Origin: Arthrobacter sp. B2a2-09
GTDB lineage: Bacteria > Actinomycetota > Actinomycetes > Actinomycetales > Micrococcaceae
Length of the DNA stretch: 64,000 nt
Assembly (NCBI RefSeq): GCF_027587375.1
Contig: NZ_JAMXIC010000015.1
Span: forward strand, 17,318-81,317
Direction of reading: 5' to 3'
The notes below the pieces were generated by a model. It was not told the DNA's origin, did not search any database, and was given only the letters and a program-made list of their open reading frames with translations. The position numbers and the translations under genes were made by a program. This document shows, piece after piece, positions 59,372 through 64,000 of this stretch (position 1 is its first letter; the number at the start of each line of letters is the position of its first letter).

Positions 59372-61372
59372 ATGCTGAAAATCTTGGTGCGAGTCACTTC
59401 CTTTGGAATCGCCATATTCCTGTCGGTGCTGGCGGGCATTTACATACAGACCGCCGAAGAAGCGTTCCCTCGCGGCGCTGAGTTCAGGGCAAGCTTCGAT
59501 TTTTCCCAGGTCCAGTTGCCGAAAGCCCAGGTCATTTCGGAGCTGGACGCCCTCGTGGACGATTCGGGACTCCACTTGGCCAAGATCGTGGCCGATCCCG
59601 AAGACTTCTTCAACGCGCGTTCACTCTACGTGTTCGGCAAGGATGCGCCGGTCGCGCCGCAGAAGCTGGAGTGGTTCAAACCCGGCATGCACGGCGAGCT
59701 CCGCTCCGCGCACGAACTCGGCACGGCCAACCTCAATGGCGCCTACGTCTATTCAGGACCGCCGGTAGCCACATCACAGCTGACGCAGCGGCTCGAAACC
59801 CAGGGAGTAAAGAGCACAATCTCAGCCAAGAGCAACGCCGAGGTTTTAGGGCATGCTCTCTTTACTACCGGGGCATGGTTGACGTTCCTGACCTGCCTCG
59901 TCCTGCTCATTGCGCTTGTGATCTCGTGGTACATACTGAGGGCGAGGGCCCGCTCGCTCAAACTCCTCTGCGGAGCCACTGCAGGCAATGTCGTTGGCGA
60001 GGACCTACTTTCGCTCGTGCGGGTCGTTGCCCTCCCCGCAATCGGCGGCCTTCTCGCGGTCCTCATGGTGGTGGCGCTCCAAGGCAAGGCGTCCTACCTG
60101 CTGCCGTTCGCCCTCACGAGCGCGTCCTTCCTCGCGTCGGCTTTGGGTGGGATGCTGATCTGCGCCCTGATTGTCAGCGCCATGATGTGGACCTCTGTCT
60201 CCGAAATCGCTTCCCGCCAACCTCCGGAGAAGCACTTCCAATGGATTAGCGAGATACTCAAGGGCGCGACACTCGTCCTCGTCACAATCACGCTGCCGAT
60301 CGTCGGGGCATCGATCGCCGAAGCGACGAACCTTTCAAACAGAAACGCCCAGTGGGAAGCCCTGAAGAACAATGTCTCGGTCCGGATCAGCACCGGCTCA
60401 GAGACTGAATTCGAACGGCGACTAACGGAAATGCGCGATTTAGCCGTCGCAGCATCCCGTGCCGGCAAGTTAACGTTCTCCTATTCCTTCAAACCCGCGA
60501 ATATCATTTCGCTGAACGAAGGAGCGTCCACCGACCTTGGCGGATATGACGGCACGGTCCTAGTGAACCCCAGCTACCTGAGGGCGATTTCAACCCTCGT
60601 CGATTCAACGCCCGCAGCCGGGAATCCGTTAGGCACTCGGGCAGAACGGATTTCCCCGGTTCAGCTACCGGCCGCCCTCAAAGATCATCTGGAGGGTCAT
60701 TACCCTCTCTGGACCAGAGTGGGCACTCTTGACGGATTCGCGAGCACGTTCAAGACATACCGCTACACCGGCCAGAAAGACTTTCCCGGGTTGCCACCCA
60801 AACTGGGAGAAATGGCGCACTTCCAGAACCCGCTCATCGTTCTCGTCGACGATCCGGCGGAGACCTTCGACGACGGCACGATCGGCAGCTTCCTCACTAG
60901 CGGAAACCTAACATTCAGTGATGCCCGCTGGGTACGGGATTACCTCGGCAACCATCCTCTGGGGGACGTCGTCCTTTCGGTGGACCGTATCTCCGACGCG
61001 GGTTTGTACAACAGCCAGCTCCAGAATCAATCAGCGGGCATGAAGACCCTCTCCTTCGCGCTCGTTCTGCTCGCCTTGACCATGAGCACGGCAGTCTCGG
61101 CACTCGTCTACGCCGTAGCCAATGGCCGCCGTCACTTTGTGCAGCGCATTGCCGGGTGGCCTTGGGCGAAGTCGCTCGCGCGACGGCTCGCTTGGGAGGG
61201 GACGCTGGCCATCTCAATTGCCATTGCAATGTTCTTAGCGCTTGGCGGGACGGCCCAGGATGACTCCTGGTGGGCATTGGCAGCCGTCCCGCTCTACGCG
61301 CTCATAAGCGGCCTCCTTCACATCACGTCTGCCAACGGAGTCTTCGCACAACTACTCGCCCGCCGAGCGTAG
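59372..61372 (+). CDS. Bacteriocin-associated integral membrane protein (DUF1430 / lactococcin-972 type)
   Basis: 666 residues. One N-terminal membrane segment, an extracellular domain (about 30-165), three or four membrane segments (about 165-310), a second soluble domain (about 320-560) and three C-terminal segments: a layout like the ABC permeases of lactococcin-972-type systems. It probably forms the membrane part of the transporter or the immunity function with the next ATPase. TGAGGA lies 11 bases upstream. Several TTA leucine codons occur (e.g. in DLAVAA and KLTFSY), rare elsewhere in this window and suggesting recent acquisition. Confidence 0.75.
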   Translation: MLKILVRVTSFGIAIFLSVLAGIYIQTAEEAFPRGAEFRASFDFSQVQLPKAQVISELDALVDDSGLHLAKIVADPEDFFNARSLYVFGKDAPVAPQKLEWFKPGMHGELRSAHELGTANLNGAYVYSGPPVATSQLTQRLETQGVKSTISAKSNAEVLGHALFTTGAWLTFLTCLVLLIALVISWYILRARARSLKLLCGATAGNVVGEDLLSLVRVVALPAIGGLLAVLMVVALQGKASYLLPFALTSASFLASALGGMLICALIVSAMMWTSVSEIASRQPPEKHFQWISEILKGATLVLVTITLPIVGASIAEATNLSNRNAQWEALKNNVSVRISTGSETEFERRLTEMRDLAVAASRAGKLTFSYSFKPANIISLNEGASTDLGGYDGTVLVNPSYLRAISTLVDSTPAAGNPLGTRAERISPVQLPAALKDHLEGHYPLWTRVGTLDGFASTFKTYRYTGQKDFPGLPPKLGEMAHFQNPLIVLVDDPAETFDDGTIGSFLTSGNLTFSDARWVRDYLGNHPLGDVVLSVDRISDAGLYNSQLQNQSAGMKTLSFALVLLALTMSTAVSALVYAVANGRRHFVQRIAGWPWAKSLARRLAWEGTLAISIAIAMFLALGGTAQDDSWWALAAVPLYALISGLLHITSANGVFAQLLARRA

Positions 61373-61401
61373 ACCAACGAAAGTATTGGGGAAGGAAGTC
61401 A

Positions 61402-62064
61402 GTGGACATCAAAGCAGAGAACATCACAGTGAAAATCGACGGCAAGGACGTCCTCAAAGGACAAAGCGTCCACGCGACACCCGGGGCAACCCTGGCGTTT
61501 GTTGGACCCAGCGGGTGCGGAAAGACGACACTCCTGAATGTTCTGGGGCTCCTGCGCCGCATTGATGCCGGGCGGGTGCTCGTAGAGGGCCAGGACGCCA
61601 CGCGCTGGGATGACCGCCGTCGTCGCCGGTTCTGGCAGCAGCACGCCGCATTTGTCTTCCAGGACTACGGCCTCATCGATGAGGAATCTGTCGAGTACAA
61701 CGTCGGCCTCTCCCAAATGTCATTGTTCGGCGTCAGGACGCGCCTGAAAGCCAGCATTGAAAGTGGACTCGAGCGGGTGGGCCTCACCGGACGGGGCAGG
61801 GAGAAGGTCTCAACCCTGAGCGGTGGCGAGAAGCAACGCGTGAGCCTCGCCCGGTCAATGTTCCGATCCGCCGACGTCATCTTCGCGGATGAGCCCACCG
61901 CGTCCCTCGACCTAGACAACCGCAATCTCGTAACCCGATTTCTCCAAGAAGAAGCAGCGCGCGGCGCCGCCGTCATCATAGCCACGCACGACGAGTCACT
62001 TATGAAGGCTTGCGACATTTCGCTCCGACTTGGCCCTCCGGTCGAACCGCTCCCCTCCCGCTAG
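61402..62064 (+). CDS. ABC transporter ATPase, lactococcin-972 / bacteriocin-export group
   Basis: 220 residues. Walker A FVGPSGCGKTTLLN, Q-loop FVFQDYGLIDEESVEYNV, signature STLSGGEKQRVSLARSM and Walker B DVIFADEPTASLD with a His switch in ATHDE. The short length and the QDYGLIDE-type Q-loop match the small ATPases of lactococcin-972-type and MacB-like systems. GTG start with GGAAGGAAG just upstream, 29 bp after the membrane-protein gene. Powers the membrane partner. Confidence 0.85.
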   Translation: MDIKAENITVKIDGKDVLKGQSVHATPGATLAFVGPSGCGKTTLLNVLGLLRRIDAGRVLVEGQDATRWDDRRRRRFWQQHAAFVFQDYGLIDEESVEYNVGLSQMSLFGVRTRLKASIESGLERVGLTGRGREKVSTLSGGEKQRVSLARSMFRSADVIFADEPTASLDLDNRNLVTRFLQEEAARGAAVIIATHDESLMKACDISLRLGPPVEPLPSR

Positions 62065-62130
62065 CTCTGTTCACGCCCAGCGCACCTCACTAACCTGACT
62101 GGTAACGGCTAGTTCAGGAAGAGGGTCACC

Positions 62131-62382
62131 ATGGACGAACAGGGCATTCTCCACCGCATCCAATCACTCGTGGAGGAGGAACGGGAACTCCGGGAGAAGG
62201 CAGAGGCGGCCCCTCCGGGTCCTGCGCACGCCCCCGACGGCGCAAGACTGGAGCGCATTGAACAGGACCTGGATCAGGCCTGGGACCTGCTGCGGCAACG
62301 GCGGGCCAAAAGGCAGTACGGGGAGAACCCGAACGAGGCCAAACCACGGCCCCCAAAACAGGTGGAGGGCTACACCGGCTGA
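62131..62382 (+). CDS. DUF2630 family protein
   Basis: 83 residues. The opening HRIQSLVEEERELREKA and later LERIEQDLDQAWDLLRQRRA and QVEGYTG match DUF2630, small charged helical actinobacterial proteins of unknown function. GAGGGTCACC precedes the ATG. Single gene; a bidirectional terminator follows. Confidence 0.9.
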   Translation: MDEQGILHRIQSLVEEERELREKAEAAPPGPAHAPDGARLERIEQDLDQAWDLLRQRRAKRQYGENPNEAKPRPPKQVEGYTG

Positions 62383-62397
62383 AGCCGCAAGGAACAC

Positions 62398-62436
62398 AGG
62401 ACGACAACGGCGGGACGCTCCCGCCGTCGTCGTCCT
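62398..62436. terminator. Bidirectional hairpin terminator
   Basis: An 18-nt arm (62398-62415) pairs with 62419-62436 with one mismatch and a 3-nt loop. It lies between the convergent DUF2630 and SDR genes, so it can end both transcripts. Confidence 0.8.
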
Positions 62437-62452
62437 GCTTCAAAGAAGCGCC

Positions 62453-63232
62453 CTACAGCGCCGACCAGCCGCCATCCGAAGCGAGGATGGCGCCGTTGAC
62501 GTTGGTGCCGTCGTCGCTGAGCAGGAAGGTGATGGACGCCGCCAACTGCGCGGCGGTCGCCGGGGTGGGAACAGTGGCCTGCATCAGCGGACCGAGGCGT
62601 TCGGCGGCCAGCTGGGATCCCCACGTCGCCTCGATGTTGGTGATGGTGGGCCCGGGGGCAACGGCGTTGAAGCGGAGCCCCTTCGGCCCGTACATCACGG
62701 CCGAGTTCTTGGTCAGGCCGACCACGGCATGCTTCGATGCCGTGTAGGCGGCACCAGCGGCCGAGCCGCGCAGCCCGGCCTCGGAGGCGACATTGACCAC
62801 GGAGCCCTTGCCAGCGCCCAGCATCAGCGGCACCACAGCGCGGGTCAGGCGCATGAGGGCGGTGACGTTGATCCGGAAAACGCGCTCCCACATGGCGTCG
62901 TCCACTTCGTGGATCGGGGTGAAGTTATCCATGATGCCGGCGATGTTGGCGAGGGCGTCCACCCGGCCGCCTGCGGCAACGACGACGGCGGCAATGGTCT
63001 CCTCGGTGGAGATGTCTCCGGCAACGGGCACCAGGTCCAGTCCGCCGTTTTCCTCCACCAAGGCGTCCAGGCGCTCCTTGCTGATGTCGGCGGCGATGAC
63101 CCGGCCGCCTTCCTTCGCGACGCGCAGGGCCGTGGCCTGGCCGATGCCCGAGCCCGCCCCCGTGATGATGACTGTCTTCCCGGCAAAACGGCCATTGATG
63201 GCGGCTTCCTGCCATGCAGTTTCGTTGCCCAT
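62453..63232 (-). CDS. Short-chain dehydrogenase/reductase
   Basis: 259 residues. TGAGSGIGQATAL (about 24-36) cofactor loop, ANIAGIMDNF (about 93), the Ser of VVNVASEAGLRG, and YTASKHAVVGL with catalytic Tyr and Lys. Start at 63232 has GGGAGGAAC upstream; the frame extends 19 codons further. Divergent from a TetR gene with a clear operator between, so it probably is induced by the TetR ligand, perhaps its own substrate. Confidence 0.9.
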   Translation of the reverse strand: MGNETAWQEAAINGRFAGKTVIITGAGSGIGQATALRVAKEGGRVIAADISKERLDALVEENGGLDLVPVAGDISTEETIAAVVVAAGGRVDALANIAGIMDNFTPIHEVDDAMWERVFRINVTALMRLTRAVVPLMLGAGKGSVVNVASEAGLRGSAAGAAYTASKHAVVGLTKNSAVMYGPKGLRFNAVAPGPTITNIEATWGSQLAAERLGPLMQATVPTPATAAQLAASITFLLSDDGTNVNGAILASDGGWSAL

Positions 63233-63272
63233 GTGTTCCTCCCGAACGTGTTGATGGCGTTCCATCCACCTT

Positions 63273-63289
63273 ATGACACTCCGTGTCAT
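63273..63289. promoter_or_regulatory. TetR-type operator between SDR and TetR genes
   Basis: ATGACAC (63273-63279) and GTGTCAT (63283-63289) form a perfect inverted repeat with a 3-bp spacer, midway between the divergent starts. Confidence 0.7.
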
Positions 63290-63313
63290 TATGTAAGAGT
63301 GGATACTGGTGAG

Positions 63314-63946
63314 ATGCTCTCAGACGATGCGAAGCCCGCCGTCGCGCGCTCCACCGGACGCCCGGTGTCGATTGATCCGGACGCCGTGGCCGGCGTCGCG
63401 CTCCGGCTTTTTGCCGAGAACGGCTACGAGCGGACGTCAATGGAGGACATCGCCCGCGAGGCGGGAATCGGGCGGAAGAGCCTGTACCGTTACTTCCCCA
63501 GCAAGGCTGACCTCGTCTGGGGCGGCATGGAACCGGTGGTCGAAGCCTCGGGTTGGGAGCTGGAAAAGGTTCGCGTTGCGGGCACGTCCGACGGCGGCAC
63601 TTCCGACGGCGGCATCCTCGCGGGACTGCGGGCGGCCGCCATCGCGGGGGTTTCGGCGATCCCGGACCTCTCGGTCACGCGCGGGCGCCTGCGCCTGATC
63701 GCAGAGCACCCCGAGCTGGCGAGCAGAAGCTACGATGCCTTGGCTCCACAGCGGGACCGGGCGCGGCTTTACCTCGTGGCGCAGGGCGTCAGCGAAAGCG
63801 CTGCGGGCTATTTGTGTGCCGCCTATCTCGGGGCGACGTTCGAGGCGTGGATGCAGTGGGCCGCGGGGACGGACGCGGATCCGGTGCCGTATTTGCTTGA
63901 GTCCATGGCCGTACTGCGGGTTCCGGCCGCCGGACGCGGCGGATAA
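63314..63946 (+). CDS. TetR-family transcriptional regulator
   Basis: 210 residues. DNA-binding domain about 18-65: AGVALRLFAENGYERTSMEDIAREAG and IGRKSLYRYFPSKADLVWGG (in outline). A helical ligand-binding domain follows, with a local repeat TSDGGTSDGG. GTG at 63299 is a possible earlier start. Likely represses the divergent SDR and itself through the repeat at 63273-63289. Confidence 0.87.
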   Translation: MLSDDAKPAVARSTGRPVSIDPDAVAGVALRLFAENGYERTSMEDIAREAGIGRKSLYRYFPSKADLVWGGMEPVVEASGWELEKVRVAGTSDGGTSDGGILAGLRAAAIAGVSAIPDLSVTRGRLRLIAEHPELASRSYDALAPQRDRARLYLVAQGVSESAAGYLCAAYLGATFEAWMQWAAGTDADPVPYLLESMAVLRVPAAGRGG

Positions 63947-63965
63947 CCTATGCGTGGGAGGGCAA

Positions 63966-64000
63966 ATGACTGTTCGAAGCGCGGGTATTCTGTTGTACCG
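63966..64000 (+). CDS. Start of a NUDIX-like gene (cut by the window end)
   Basis: ATG at 63966 with GGGAGGG about 5 bases upstream; the first 11 codons read MTVRSAGILLY and continue, the usual opening of small NUDIX hydrolases (SAGILLYR type). The rest lies beyond the window, so the call is tentative. Confidence 0.5.
   Translation, partial: MTVRSAGILLY

Noticed and set aside
1..64000. tRNA, rRNA, insertion sequence or prophage genes
   Set aside because: None could be recognised on either strand by eye; no transposase, integrase or recombinase motif was found in the translated frames.

Overview
The window is GC-rich chromosomal DNA from an actinobacterium. GC-ending codons dominate, GTG and TTG starts sit behind good Shine-Dalgarno (SD) sites, and typical actinobacterial families are present (DUF4193, DUF2630, DUF1992, a MprF-like DUF2156 protein, GH15 trehalase-type hydrolase, RpiR/IclR/ROK regulators). 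Gene content and style suggest Micrococcaceae, of the Arthrobacter / Paenarthrobacter type; this is inference. No rRNA, tRNA, transposase, integrase or CRISPR array was seen.

Layout. 1-356: array of 32-bp periodic repeats. 366-6443: IclR regulator divergent from a ureide/glyoxylate operon (malic enzyme, malate synthase, DUF6986 aldolase-fold protein, AllE), closed by a perfect 66-bp palindrome. 6644-13790: a beta-lactamase-fold lipoprotein without its catalytic Ser and Lys, MmcQ/YjbR, an AAA ATPase, an orphan response regulator, an N-acetylglucosamine-kinase-like gene divergent from an RpiR regulator, and an SGNH lipoprotein. 14015-22815: MprF-like protein, GH15 hydrolase translationally coupled to a second-type adenylate kinase, threonine dehydratase, small membrane protein and bifunctional PBP.

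22819-34905: an operon of about 11 kb on the minus strand, divergent from an IclR regulator. It has a betaine/osmoprotectant-type ABC importer, a homologue of formaldehyde-activating enzyme (Fae), an enolase-superfamily enzyme, two aldehyde dehydrogenases, a hydroxyisobutyrate-dehydrogenase-like reductase, an iron-type alcohol dehydrogenase and a frameshifted SDR. This is the best candidate for an undescribed catabolic pathway.

34912-45719: TetR / APC permease / carbon-nitrogen hydrolase module with twin operators, a secreted phosphodiesterase, a small lipoprotein, an MFS exporter, small hydrolases and a CYTH-CHAD protein. 45805-55670: carbohydrate operon (CutC, ROK regulator, ROK kinase, two permeases, binding protein) with an M81 peptidase, and divergent isomerase and Gfo/Idh/MocA oxidoreductase genes; no dedicated ATPase is present.

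55675-64000: MarR regulator with a coupled three-gene operon, a DUF1992 protein, a lactococcin-972-type bacteriocin cassette (35-residue signal-peptide ORF, hairpin, large membrane protein, ABC ATPase), DUF2630, SDR/TetR divergent pair with a clear operator, and the first codons of a NUDIX-like gene. Starts differing from the longest reading frame were chosen from SD sites and family length, as noted per entry.
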